Below, piece after piece: positions 5,813 to 12,386 of a DNA stretch of 17,162 bases (the stretch's first letter is position 1; each line of letters begins with the position of its first letter). The notes beneath the pieces were generated by a model. The model saw only the letters and a program-made list of their open reading frames with translations, made no database searches and was not told the origin of the DNA. The translations under genes were made by a program, and so were the position numbers. The stretch is taken from positions 1-17,162 of the forward strand of contig NZ_JAKOOW010000007.1 of the NCBI RefSeq assembly GCF_022288825.1, given 5' to 3'. The DNA comes from Kingella pumchi. Its GTDB lineage: Bacteria; Pseudomonadota; Gammaproteobacteria; Burkholderiales; Neisseriaceae.

Positions 5813-6859
5813 TCAGACTTCGCCCGCCGCCTGCTCGGCCTGCACCGCCGCCAGCGCGGCCAGGCTGTCAGCCACGCCTTGGCTGATTTTCTCGATGCTG
5901 GCCGCTTCGGCTTCGTGATAGGCTTCTTCCAGCGCGAAAGCGAAGCCGGTGGCGTCGGTGCCGCCGTGGCTTTTGATCACCACGCCGCGCAGGCCGAGAA
6001 AAATCGCGCCGTTGTAGCGGCGGGGGTCGAAGCGATCGCGCACGCCGTTGAGCGCGGGTTTGGCCGCCAGGCCGCCGAGTTTGTTGAACAGGCTGCGGTT
6101 GAACTCTTCGCGGATGGAAGCGCCCATAAATTTGACCGAGCTTTCGATGGTTTTGAGCACGATGTTGCCGACAAAACCGTCGGCGGCAATCACGTCGGCC
6201 GCGCCGCTGAACAGGCTGTCGGCTTCAACGTTGCCGACGAAATTCAGGCTGCTTTGGCGCAGCAGGGCGAAGGTTTGTTTGACCACTTCTGTGCCCTTGA
6301 TTTCTTCGGTACCGATATTGAGCAGGCCGACGCGCGGGTTGGCATTCAGGCCGAGTGCTTTGACCAGCTCGCTGCCCATCGCCGCGAATTGGACGATTTG
6401 CGCGGCGCTGCAGTCGATATTGGCGCCCAAATCCAGCGCCAGCGTAAGGTGGCCGTTTTCGCCGGGCAGGAATTTGGCGATGGCGGGGCGCTCGATACCG
6501 GGCAGGGTTTTGAGCACGAAACGGGCGGTGGCCATCAGCGCGCCGGTGTTGCCGGCGGATACCGCGGCCTGCGCTTCGCCGGCTTTCACCTGCTCGATGG
6601 CAACGCGCATCGACGAGTCTTTTTTGTTTTTCAGCGCCGACTGCGGCGCTTCGTCCATTTCCACCACCTGCGTGGCGTGGCGGACGGTGATTTTGTCCAG
6701 CGGCGCCTGTGCCGCGGCCAGCGCCGCATGCAGACGGCTCTCGTCGCCGACCATAATCAGGCGGGCTTCGGGGCGGCGCGCCAGAAAGCGCACCGCCGCA
6801 GGCACGGTAACGTCAAGGCCGACGTCGCCGCCCATCGCATCGACGGACAGGGTAATCAT
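5813..6859 (-). CDS. plsX: Phosphate acyltransferase PlsX
   Basis: PlsX converts acyl-ACP to acyl-phosphate, the donor for PlsY in phospholipid synthesis; it is a peripheral membrane enzyme. The 348-residue protein starts ITLSVDAMGGDVG and has SAGNTGALMATARF, LALDLGANIDC and an IGTEEIKGTE segment, all typical of the family. I chose the ATG at 6859, which has AAGGAAG about 11 bases upstream, over an in-frame ATG at 6919 that would translate DUS sequence. It lies downstream of the phosphoribosyltransferase on the same strand. In many bacteria fabH follows plsX; here ispD does. A DUS variant (6243-6254) is embedded in the coding region. Confidence 0.96.
   Translation of the reverse strand: MITLSVDAMGGDVGLDVTVPAAVRFLARRPEARLIMVGDESRLHAALAAAQAPLDKITVRHATQVVEMDEAPQSALKNKKDSSMRVAIEQVKAGEAQAAVSAGNTGALMATARFVLKTLPGIERPAIAKFLPGENGHLTLALDLGANIDCSAAQIVQFAAMGSELVKALGLNANPRVGLLNIGTEEIKGTEVVKQTFALLRQSSLNFVGNVEADSLFSGAADVIAADGFVGNIVLKTIESSVKFMGASIREEFNRSLFNKLGGLAAKPALNGVRDRFDPRRYNGAIFLGLRGVVIKSHGGTDATGFAFALEEAYHEAEAASIEKISQGVADSLAALAAVQAEQAAGEV
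6243..6254. repeat. DUS variant within plsX
   Basis: TTCAGGCTGCTT, one mismatch, encoding part of the SSLN peptide of PlsX on the - strand. Confidence 0.65.
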
Positions 6860-6901
6860 AGGGTGTGTCTTCCTTTTGATGTTTGGTTTTCGGCGCCTGC
6901 T

Positions 6902-7094
6902 TTCAGGCTGCCTGAGCATCGAAAGTAGGCAGTTTGAGCTGCCTGAATGCCTGGTAAAACAGACGGCGCAGGCAGCCTGAAAAGGGCAGGGCGGCGGTTT
7001 TCAGGCTGCTTGGCAAAGGTTTTGCACCAAATGCGGGGCATTGGCAAACCGGTGGGGATTCACGGCGCAACACCTGCTTTCAGGCTGCCTGAAA
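6902..7094. repeat. DUS cluster in the gap between the phosphoribosyltransferase and plsX
   Basis: The 245-base gap 6860-7104 holds TTCAGGCTGCCT at 6902-6913, AGGCAGCCTGAA at 6970-6981, TTCAGGCTGCTT at 7000-7011 and a palindromic overlapping copy TTTCAGGCTGCCTGAAA at 7078-7094, only 10 bases past the phosphoribosyltransferase stop. The 6970 and 7000 copies can form a hairpin, and a small dyad AGGCAG-CTGCCT lies at 6927-6944. I see no gene and no clear promoter here. Confidence 0.8.
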
Positions 7095-7104
7095 ACGTCT
7101 GCCG

Positions 7105-7647
7105 CTACTGCTGCGCCTGCTCTTCGCGGGCGGTTTCGGCTTTGCGGTTGTGGGCGTCGATATCGTTGGCGTCCCACGGGTAGTTGATCCACCAGTCTTC
7201 CACTTCGATGCCGCTGTAATAGCTGATGCCCGCCGGCAGGGTGTCGCATTTGGGCTTGAGTTTGTTGTGCAGTACCGCCACGCCGATATGGCCCAAGTCT
7301 TCGCTTTGCAGCTCGCGCAGGCAGAAAGCCAGGGTGGTGCGGCTGTCGTCCACTTCGTCCACCACCAGCACGTTTTTGCCGCGCAAGGGTTCGGGCAACG
7401 GGTCGAGCCATTGGATTTTGCGTACCGTTTCGGCGGTTTCGCCGCTGCTTTCGCTCAGATAATAGGCGGTGGTAACGGCGTAAATCGGGATGTCGAGAAA
7501 GCAGCGCAGCATGCGCGCGGGAATAAAGCCGCCGCCGCCGATGGCGATCATCGCATCGTAGCGCTCGCCGGCTTCTTGGATGCGGGTGGCGATTTGTTTG
7601 ACGGTTTTATGGATGTCGTCGTAGGTGTACCAAACTTTTTTTGTCAT
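7105..7647 (-). CDS. Purine-type phosphoribosyltransferase
   Basis: The 180-residue protein is a type I phosphoribosyltransferase with the PRPP-binding motif VLVVDEVDDSRTTL at about 93-106. An IGGGGFIPARML loop near 36-47 matches the xanthine/hypoxanthine/guanine group, and the C-terminal SGIEVEDWWINYPWD resembles stand-alone microbial XPRT/HPRT-like proteins. It probably salvages a free purine base using PRPP in the cytoplasm; which base cannot be read from the sequence. I chose the ATG at 7647 (MTKKVWYTY), with AAGG 7 bases upstream, over the ATG at 7662. It sits between rpmF, from which a terminator-like hairpin separates it, and plsX. Confidence 0.85.
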   Translation of the reverse strand: MTKKVWYTYDDIHKTVKQIATRIQEAGERYDAMIAIGGGGFIPARMLRCFLDIPIYAVTTAYYLSESSGETAETVRKIQWLDPLPEPLRGKNVLVVDEVDDSRTTLAFCLRELQSEDLGHIGVAVLHNKLKPKCDTLPAGISYYSGIEVEDWWINYPWDANDIDAHNRKAETAREEQAQQ

Positions 7648-7679
7648 GATCGTGCCTTGCAAAGCCGCGGTTTTCGGTT

Positions 7680-7727
7680 TTCAGGCTGCCTTGGCGTGGC
7701 GCTTGCCGCTTTCAGGCAGCCTGAAAG
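7680..7727. repeat. DUS pair upstream of the phosphoribosyltransferase
   Basis: TTCAGGCTGCCT at 7680-7691, then the palindromic form CTTTCAGGCAGCCTGAAAG at 7709-7727, which contains a perfect AGGCAGCCTGAA at 7714-7725. Confidence 0.85.
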
Positions 7728-7747
7728 GCGAAAGTGCGGCAGATACG

Positions 7748-7791
7748 GCAAAAAGCCGGCCGAGCGCAGGGCGCACAGTAACCGGCTTTCG
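7748..7791 (-). terminator. Terminator downstream of rpmF
   Basis: On the - strand the stem AAAGCCGG/CCGGCTTT (7782-7789 with 7752-7759) encloses a smaller GCGC-CCT-GCGC dyad and is followed by a T-run (the complement of AAAAA at 7750-7754). It begins about 20 bases after the rpmF stop codon. It would end or attenuate the yceD-rpmF message before the phosphoribosyltransferase and plsX. Confidence 0.65.
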
Positions 7792-7809
7792 CAGTCATAC
7801 GGGTAATGC

Positions 7810-7986
7810 TTACAGCTTGTCTTTTACGACTTTGCGGCCGCGGTACATGCCGTTGGGGGAAATGTGGTGCGGGCGGTGCACTTCGCCGGTGGCGCTGTCA
7901 ACAGACAGAGCCGGCGCGCTCAGCGCGTCGTGCGAGCGGTGCATACCGCGGCGGGAAGGGGATTTTTTGTTTTGTTGAACGGCCAT
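7810..7986 (-). CDS. rpmF: 50S ribosomal protein L32
   Basis: The 58-residue basic protein begins MAVQQNKKSPSRRGMHRSHD and ends with a YRGRKVV segment, matching proteobacterial L32 closely. It lacks the four zinc-binding cysteines of the 'C+' form, as E. coli L32 does. L32 is a component of the large ribosomal subunit. AGGAG lies 8 bases before the ATG. It follows yceD with a 27-base gap on the same strand, the standard yceD-rpmF arrangement, and a terminator-like hairpin follows it. Confidence 0.97.
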   Translation of the reverse strand: MAVQQNKKSPSRRGMHRSHDALSAPALSVDSATGEVHRPHHISPNGMYRGRKVVKDKL

Positions 7987-8013
7987 GTTTGAACTCCTGA
8001 CAAAGAAATAAAG

Positions 8014-8511
8014 TTAATCCGGTTTTTTCAGACCCGCCAGCGCGGCAAACGGATTGGGTTTGTCCGACTGCACTGAGGTTTCGCCGCTGCCGCAGTTTTC
8101 GTGTTTGGGCGAAAACGGCAGCGCCATCAGAATCTGGTCTTCCAGCAGGGAGTAAACGTCCAACTCCCTGCCGCAAACCATGCCTTCCAGCGTATCGTCG
8201 TCCTGCACGGCCTGATCCAGCGCTTCTTCGTCGGCAAACAAAACCACCTGCGCGGTTTCGTCCAGCTCGAAATCAAAGGGCTGCAGGCAGCGCTGGCAAC
8301 AGAGTTTCAGGCTGCCCGCAAGGTGCAGGCGCAGGCGGATTCTGTCCCAATCGTCCCTGCCGGCGGCCAGCGAGTAAGAAACTTCGGCGGCCAAATCTGC
8401 AATGTCCGGCGAGTGCGATCGCGCGTCCAAATCCTGCAGGGAAACCTTGCCTTGCAGCGTTTGCCCTGAGGCGGCAAACGCTTCGGCATCAATCGAAATA
8501 CGGTCTGACAT
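8014..8511 (-). CDS. yceD: YceD (DUF177), 23S rRNA accumulation protein
   Basis: The 165-residue protein is the DUF177 family member that regularly precedes rpmF and is needed for normal 23S rRNA levels in E. coli and plants. It shows LHLAGSLKLCCQRCLQPF near 62-80, containing the conserved CxxC. It has an acidic middle and the C-terminal FAALAGLKK typical of the family. No Shine-Dalgarno precedes the ATG at 8511. A good sigma70-type promoter on the - strand would start transcription only about 5 bases before the ATG, so the message may be nearly leaderless (see findings). A DUS variant at 8306-8317 is encoded in AGSLKL. Confidence 0.92.
   Translation of the reverse strand: MSDRISIDAEAFAASGQTLQGKVSLQDLDARSHSPDIADLAAEVSYSLAAGRDDWDRIRLRLHLAGSLKLCCQRCLQPFDFELDETAQVVLFADEEALDQAVQDDDTLEGMVCGRELDVYSLLEDQILMALPFSPKHENCGSGETSVQSDKPNPFAALAGLKKPD
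8306..8317. repeat. DUS variant within yceD
   Basis: TTCAGGCTGCCC, one mismatch, read through in the YceD frame on the - strand. Confidence 0.65.
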
Positions 8512-8532
8512 AAAAACGGAGCATGATATAAT
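8505..8532 (+). promoter_or_regulatory. Promoter of yceF
   Basis: CTGACA (8505-8510), a 16-base spacer and TATAAT (8527-8532). Transcription would begin near 8539, giving a leader of about 25 bases before the yceF ATG. The -35 box overlaps the first codons of yceD on the other strand. Confidence 0.65.
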
Positions 8533-8551
8533 TTCGCCGCTTCCAAGTCAA
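8523..8551 (-). promoter_or_regulatory. Promoter of the yceD-rpmF unit
   Basis: On the - strand: TTGACT (complement of 8546-8551), a 17-base spacer and TATCAT (complement of 8523-8528). Its -10 box overlaps the -10 box of the opposing yceF promoter by two bases. The expected start point is near 8516, about 5 bases before the yceD ATG. Confidence 0.65.
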
Positions 8552-8563
8552 TATTTTTACTGT

Positions 8564-9157
8564 ATGGACACCCCTTTTCCGCCTTTGGTGCTGGCTTCGA
8601 CTTCGCCTTTTCGCCGCGCCCAGCTCGAAACGCTCGGCCTGCCCTTTAGCGCCGCCGCGCCCGATTGCGACGAAACGCCCGCTGCCGGCGAAAGCGCCGC
8701 CCAAACCGCGCTGCGGCTGGCCGAAGGCAAAGCCCGCTCGCTTTCTGCCGCCTATCCCGCCCATCTGATTATCGGCGCCGACCAAGTGGCTTTTTGCAAC
8801 GGCCGCCAGCTCGGCAAACCGCTCACGATTGAGCGCGCCCGCACCATGTTGGCCGAACTCTCCGGCCGGCGCATCGAGTTTTTCAGCGCCCTGTGCCTGC
8901 TCAACACCGTTTCAGGCTGCCTGCACCGCCACGTCGATACCACCATGGTGCAGATGCGCAGTCTGACTGCCGCGCAAATCGAGCGCTATCTCGAGCGTGA
9001 ACCCGACGCGCTTTACTGCGCCGGTGCCGCCAAAAGCGAAGGTTTGGGCGCCCTGCTGATCGAACGCATCGACAGCAGCGATCCCAACGCCCTGATCGGC
9101 CTGCCGATATTCCGGCTGGCCGATTTTCTGCTGGCCGAAGGCGTGCCGCTGCTGTAG
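8564..9157 (+). CDS. yceF: Maf-family nucleotide pyrophosphatase YceF
   Basis: The 197-residue protein matches the YceF branch of the Maf family, which in E. coli hydrolyses m7GTP, a likely house-cleaning activity against modified nucleotides. It begins PPLVLASTSPFRRAQLE, with the SxxR substrate loop. It continues with DETP near 37, HLIIGADQVAF near 67, GKPL near 83 and CAGAAKSEGLGALLIERI near 150, ending with DPNALIGLP. The frame is open further upstream, but the ATG at 8564 gives the family start and lies just after the promoter at 8505-8532. No strong ribosome site is visible. A perfect DUS (8911-8922) is encoded as VSGCLH, in a surface-type position between strands. Confidence 0.95.
   Translation: MDTPFPPLVLASTSPFRRAQLETLGLPFSAAAPDCDETPAAGESAAQTALRLAEGKARSLSAAYPAHLIIGADQVAFCNGRQLGKPLTIERARTMLAELSGRRIEFFSALCLLNTVSGCLHRHVDTTMVQMRSLTAAQIERYLEREPDALYCAGAAKSEGLGALLIERIDSSDPNALIGLPIFRLADFLLAEGVPLL
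8911..8922. repeat. DUS within yceF
   Basis: Perfect TTCAGGCTGCCT, read through in frame as SGCL of YceF. Confidence 0.85.
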
Positions 9158-9187
9158 TTTTTTACCTTTTCCGTTTTTGCCAACCGC

Positions 9188-9206
9188 CTTTCAGGCAGCC
9201 TGAAAG
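9188..9206. repeat. Palindromic DUS between yceF and the methyltransferase gene
   Basis: CTTTCAGGCAGCCTGAAAG contains a perfect AGGCAGCCTGAA at 9193-9204. It is the same 19-base palindrome as at 7709-7727. It lies in the 76-base gap between the two + strand genes. Confidence 0.85.
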
Positions 9207-9233
9207 CCGCGTTTCCCCGCCGCGGATATTGCC

Positions 9234-9947
9234 ATGACCCGACCCGTTCTCTACCTGATTCCCACGCCGCTGGGCGCCGCCGACACCCCCTGCCTGCTGC
9301 CGCACGAGCAGACGCAGATTACCGGCCTGACCGATTTTGCCGTTGAAGCCGCCAAAACCGCGCGCGCCCATCTCAAACATCTGGGCGTGAGTACGCCGAT
9401 ACGCGATTTGAACCTGCGCGAAATCAACGAACACACCGCCGATGCCGAGCTGCCCGAGCTGCTGCGCCCGCTGCGCGAAGGCCGCAGCATGGGGCTGCTC
9501 AGCGAAGCTGGCTGCCCGGCGGTGGCCGATCCCGGCGCGACGCTGGTGGCGCTGGCGCACCGCGAAGGCTTTGAAGTGCGCCCGCTCATCGGCCCGTCCA
9601 GCATCCTGCTGGCGCTGATGGCATCCGGCGCCAACGGCCAGAGTTTCGCCTTCAAAGGCTATCTGCCCGCCGATGCCGAAGGCCGCAAAAGCAGCCTGAA
9701 AAAGCTGGAAGCGCGCTCGCGGCAGGAAAACGAAACCCAGCTGTTTATCGAAACACCCTACCGTAACAACGCCTTGCTCGCCGACGCGCTGGCTACGCTC
9801 TCTCCCGACACCCGCTTGTGCGCCGCCTGCGACCTGACCCTGCCCACGCAAACCGTTATCAGCCAAAACATCGCTCGCTGGCGCGCCATGAAAGCACTGC
9901 CCGATCTGAAAAAACGGCCGACGCTGTTTGTGTTGTCGGCGGCTTGA
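9234..9947 (+). CDS. RsmI-like SAM-dependent methyltransferase (tetrapyrrole methylase fold)
   Basis: The 237-residue protein has the tetrapyrrole-methylase fold of RsmI, which methylates the 2'-O of C1402 in 16S rRNA. It begins LYLIPTPLG, then has LREINEHTAD, the family glycine/proline segment GLLSEAGCPAVADPGATLV near 83-101, and VRPLIGPSSILLALMASGANGQSFAFKGYLP near 119-148. FIETPYRNNALL follows near 176. RsmI itself starts VVATPIGNLxD and is about 50 residues longer with a C-terminal extension that is missing here. This is therefore more likely the shorter paralogous family found beside Maf genes, and the substrate is not certain. It lies 76 bases after yceF, probably in the same unit. A DUS variant (9689-9700) encodes SSLKK. 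Confidence 0.82.
   Translation: MTRPVLYLIPTPLGAADTPCLLPHEQTQITGLTDFAVEAAKTARAHLKHLGVSTPIRDLNLREINEHTADAELPELLRPLREGRSMGLLSEAGCPAVADPGATLVALAHREGFEVRPLIGPSSILLALMASGANGQSFAFKGYLPADAEGRKSSLKKLEARSRQENETQLFIETPYRNNALLADALATLSPDTRLCAACDLTLPTQTVISQNIARWRAMKALPDLKKRPTLFVLSAA
9689..9700. repeat. DUS variant within the methyltransferase gene
   Basis: AAGCAGCCTGAA, one mismatch, in frame as SSLK. Confidence 0.65.
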
Positions 9948-9965
9948 GTCCACTAGTCATAAGCA

Positions 9966-10014
9966 CAAAAAAGCAGCCTGAAAGCCGAAATATGCTTTTC
10001 AGGCTGCCTTTTTG
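9966..10014 (+). terminator. DUS-based terminator after the methyltransferase gene
   Basis: AAAGCAGCCTGAAAGC (9970-9985) pairs, with one unpaired T, with GCTTTTCAGGCTGCCTTT (9993-10010), followed by a run of T. It contains a perfect TTCAGGCTGCCT at 9998-10009. It lies about 20 bases after the stop codon. Confidence 0.75.
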
Positions 10015-10078
10015 CCCTGCTGCCGGCAGATTGTCTTTTTCAAACGGCACGTTTGCCCAGCCGTGCGGCGAATCCATT

Positions 10079-10084
10079 TATAAT
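10079..10084 (+). promoter_or_regulatory. Probable -10 box for the osmoprotectant transporter operon
   Basis: A perfect TATAAT lies 38 bases before the ATG at 10122. No convincing -35 hexamer occurs at 16-18 bases (TTGCCC at 10053-10058 is 20 bases away), so this may need an activator or be a weak promoter. An AGGAAAA ribosome site (10112-10118) follows. Confidence 0.45.
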
Positions 10085-10121
10085 GGCCGCAATGCTAACT
10101 GGGTGATAAATAGGAAAACCG

Positions 10122-10853
10122 ATGATTGATCTGCAAAACATCGGCAAACAATACGGCGCCAACCGCGTATTGGACAATGTGTCGCTTTCCATCGGCTGCG
10201 GCGAATTTTTTGTGCTGGTCGGCCCCAGCGGCAGCGGCAAAAGCACGCTGTTGAAAATGCTCAACCGCCTGATTGAGCCCGACTGCGGGCGGATTTTGCT
10301 GCGCGGCGGGGACATTGCGGCGCAGGATTTGCGCACGCTGCGGCTTTCTACGGGCTATGTGTTGCAGCAGATTGCGCTGTTTCCCAACATGACGGTAGAG
10401 GAAAACATCGGCCTGATTCCCGAGATGAAGGGCTGGGGCAAAGAGGCGCGGCGGCAGCGTGCGCGGGAATTGCTCGAACAGGTGGGCTTGCCGTCTGAAA
10501 AATACCTGTGCCGCTATCCGCGCGAACTGTCGGGCGGCGAGCAGCAGCGTGTGGGGATTTTGCGCGCCATTGCCGCCGAGCCGCAGGTGTTGCTGATGGA
10601 CGAGCCTTTTTCCGCGCTCGACCCGATTTCGCGGCGGCAGCTTCAGGATTTGATTAAAGAGCTGCACCAAAAGCTGGCGCTGACGGTGGTATTTGTTACC
10701 CACGACATGAAAGAAGCGCTGCATCTGGCCGACCGGATTTGTATTTTGAACCAGGGCAAAGTAGTGCGCACCGACACGCCCGAGGGGATTATGCACCAGC
10801 CTGAAAACGCGCTGGTAGCGGATTTGTTTGCGGGGGAGGGCGCTCATGGCTGA
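10122..10853 (+). CDS. Osmoprotectant ABC transporter, ATP-binding subunit (OpuCA/ProV-like)
   Basis: The 243-residue ATPase powers uptake of glycine betaine, choline or carnitine-like solutes. It has Walker A GPSGSGKSTLLK near 38-49, the Q-loop VLQQIALFPNMTVEENIGL near 82-100, the signature LSGGEQQRVGILRA near 136-149, Walker B VLLMDEPFSALDP near 157-169 and the H-loop VFVTHDMKEAL near 190-200. It ends soon after the core domain, without the C-terminal CBS pair that senses ionic strength in OpuA/OpuC of Gram-positives. It overlaps the next gene by 8 bases, implying translational coupling. A perfect 10-mer GCCGTCTGAA (10490-10499), the uptake core of other Neisseria species, is encoded as LPSEK. 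Confidence 0.92.
   Translation: MIDLQNIGKQYGANRVLDNVSLSIGCGEFFVLVGPSGSGKSTLLKMLNRLIEPDCGRILLRGGDIAAQDLRTLRLSTGYVLQQIALFPNMTVEENIGLIPEMKGWGKEARRQRARELLEQVGLPSEKYLCRYPRELSGGEQQRVGILRAIAAEPQVLLMDEPFSALDPISRRQLQDLIKELHQKLALTVVFVTHDMKEALHLADRICILNQGKVVRTDTPEGIMHQPENALVADLFAGEGAHG
10490..10499 (+). repeat. Canonical neisserial DUS core (foreign dialect) in the ATPase gene
   Basis: Perfect GCCGTCTGAA, the core used by N. meningitidis and N. gonorrhoeae, differs at three central positions from the GCAGCCTGAA core that dominates this window. It is in frame within the ATPase, so chance or ancestry are both possible. Confidence 0.5.
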
Positions 10854-12363
10854 TATCTGGCACACCTGGCTTGCCCGCAGCGGCGACTGGTACACCGCGC
10901 TGTGGCAGCATTTGCAGCTTTCACTCTCGGCGCTGCTGGCGGCGATGGCTATTGCGCTGCCGCTGGCAGTGGCCGTGCAGCGGCACAAACGGGCGGCCGA
11001 ATGGGTCTTGCAGGCGGCAGGCGTGTTCCAAACCCTGCCCTCGCTGGCGGTATTGGGGCTGCTGATTCCGCTGATGGGCATCGGCACGCCGCCTGCCGTG
11101 GCGGCGCTGGTGGTGTACGCGCTGTTTCCGATTTTGCAAAACACGGTGACGGGCTTAAACCAAATCGACCCCAATCTGCGCGAAGCCGCCGCCGCATTCG
11201 GCATGACGCGCTGGGAGCGGCTGAAAAAATTCGAGCTGGCGCTGGCGCTGCCTGTGATTATGTCGGGCATCCGCACCGCCGCCGTGATGATTATCGGCAC
11301 GGCCACGCTGGCCGCCCTGATCGGCGCGGGCGGGCTCGGCAGCTTTATCCTGCTGGGCATCGACCGCAACGACAGCAGCCTGATTCTCATCGGCGCCGTT
11401 TCTTCCGCCGCCCTTGCCCTCGCGTTCAACTATCTGCTCAAAAAGCTCGAAACCATCCGCCTGCGCCACAGCGTGTGGGTGCTGGCCGCGCTGATTGCCG
11501 CCCTTGCCGCCTCGTTTGCGCCGCAAAGGCAGCCTGAAAGCCCCAAAGCCACCCTGATTGTGGCGGGAAAACTCGGTTCCGAGCCTGAAATCCTGATCCA
11601 GATGTACAAAATCCTGATTGAAACGCACACCGACCTGGCCGTAGAAACCAAGCCCAATTTCGGCAAAACCGGTTTTCTCTACGAAGCCCTCAAAGCAGGC
11701 AAAATCGACATTTATCCCGAGTTCACCGGCACGATTACCGCCAGCCTGCTCAACAACCCGCCGCCCGCTTCCACCAACCCCGACACCGTGTACCGCGCCG
11801 CCCGCGACGGCATCCTCGCGCAAGACCGCCTCGCCCTGCTGCCGCCGATGGCCTATCAAAACACCTACGCTGTTGCCGTCACACGCAGTTTCGCCGAGAA
11901 AAACGGCCTGCGCACCATCGGCGACTTGCAAAAAATCCAGCACGGCGCCACCGCAGGCTTTACCCTTGAATTCAACGACCGAGAAGACGGCAACCTCGGC
12001 CTGCAGCAACGCTACGGCCTGCGCCTCAAAGTCAAAACCCTCGAGCCCGCCCTGCGCTATCAGGCCATCCGCGAAAACAGCATCCAAATCACCGACGCCT
12101 ACTCCACCGACAGCGAGCTGCGCCAATACGGCTTGACCGTACTCGAAGACAACCGCCGCCTGTTTCCACCCTACCAGGGCGCCCCGCTGATGCGGCAGGA
12201 AACGCTGGAGCAATACCCCGAGCTTGCCGCCGCCCTCAACCGCCTCGCCGGCAAAATCAGCGCCGAAGAAATGCAGGACATGAACTATCGCGTCAAAGCC
12301 CAAGGCGAGAGCGCCGAAAGCGTTGCGCGGGAATACCTGCAAACGCACGGGATGCTGGAATAA
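10846..12363 (+). CDS. Osmoprotectant ABC transporter, permease fused to substrate-binding protein
   Basis: The 505-residue protein joins two subunits that are separate in OpuC/ProWX systems. Residues about 20-210 are an OpuCB/ProW-type permease: several membrane helices and the EAA-type loop REAAAAFGMTRWERLKKFELALALP near 112-137, which contacts the ATPase. After a further helix (about 212-230, WVLAALIAALAASF) and a short linker, residues about 240-500 form an OpuAC-type solute-binding domain starting LIVAGKLGSEPEILIQMYK. This domain includes FGKTGFLYEALKAGKIDIYPEFTGT and the ITDAYSTDSELRQYGL segment. The binding domain should face the periplasm, tethered to the membrane. The ATG at 10846 has GGGGGAGGG upstream and overlaps the ATPase stop. 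A perfect DUS (11527-11538) encodes the linker RQPES. Confidence 0.92.
   Translation: MADIWHTWLARSGDWYTALWQHLQLSLSALLAAMAIALPLAVAVQRHKRAAEWVLQAAGVFQTLPSLAVLGLLIPLMGIGTPPAVAALVVYALFPILQNTVTGLNQIDPNLREAAAAFGMTRWERLKKFELALALPVIMSGIRTAAVMIIGTATLAALIGAGGLGSFILLGIDRNDSSLILIGAVSSAALALAFNYLLKKLETIRLRHSVWVLAALIAALAASFAPQRQPESPKATLIVAGKLGSEPEILIQMYKILIETHTDLAVETKPNFGKTGFLYEALKAGKIDIYPEFTGTITASLLNNPPPASTNPDTVYRAARDGILAQDRLALLPPMAYQNTYAVAVTRSFAEKNGLRTIGDLQKIQHGATAGFTLEFNDREDGNLGLQQRYGLRLKVKTLEPALRYQAIRENSIQITDAYSTDSELRQYGLTVLEDNRRLFPPYQGAPLMRQETLEQYPELAAALNRLAGKISAEEMQDMNYRVKAQGESAESVAREYLQTHGMLE
11527..11538 (+). repeat. DUS encoding the inter-domain linker of the fused transporter
   Basis: Perfect AGGCAGCCTGAA, translated as RQPES between the last membrane helix and the solute-binding domain. 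Confidence 0.9.
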
Positions 12364-12386
12364 GCGGGCGGCAGCAGCCTAAAAGA

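Noticed and set aside
3983..6928. An open frame of 981 codons on the + strand
   Set aside because: It runs antisense through the DUF218, ArsC-like, ispD and plsX genes, which have clear family motifs. Its translation is low-complexity Gly/Ala/Val/Phe/His/Gln, typical of antisense reading in GC-rich DNA.
9234..9947. Calling the methyltransferase a full rsmI ortholog
   Set aside because: The fold is right, but the N-terminal motif differs (IPTPLG rather than ATPIGN) and the C-terminal extension is missing, so I kept it as RsmI-like without a symbol.
10095..11429. A 444-codon open frame on the - strand
   Set aside because: It is antisense to the transporter ATPase and permease, which carry intact Walker and signature motifs. 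No motif or ribosome site supports it.
11155..12348. A 397-codon open frame on the - strand
   Set aside because: It is the shadow of the fused permease/solute-binding gene and has antisense-type composition.
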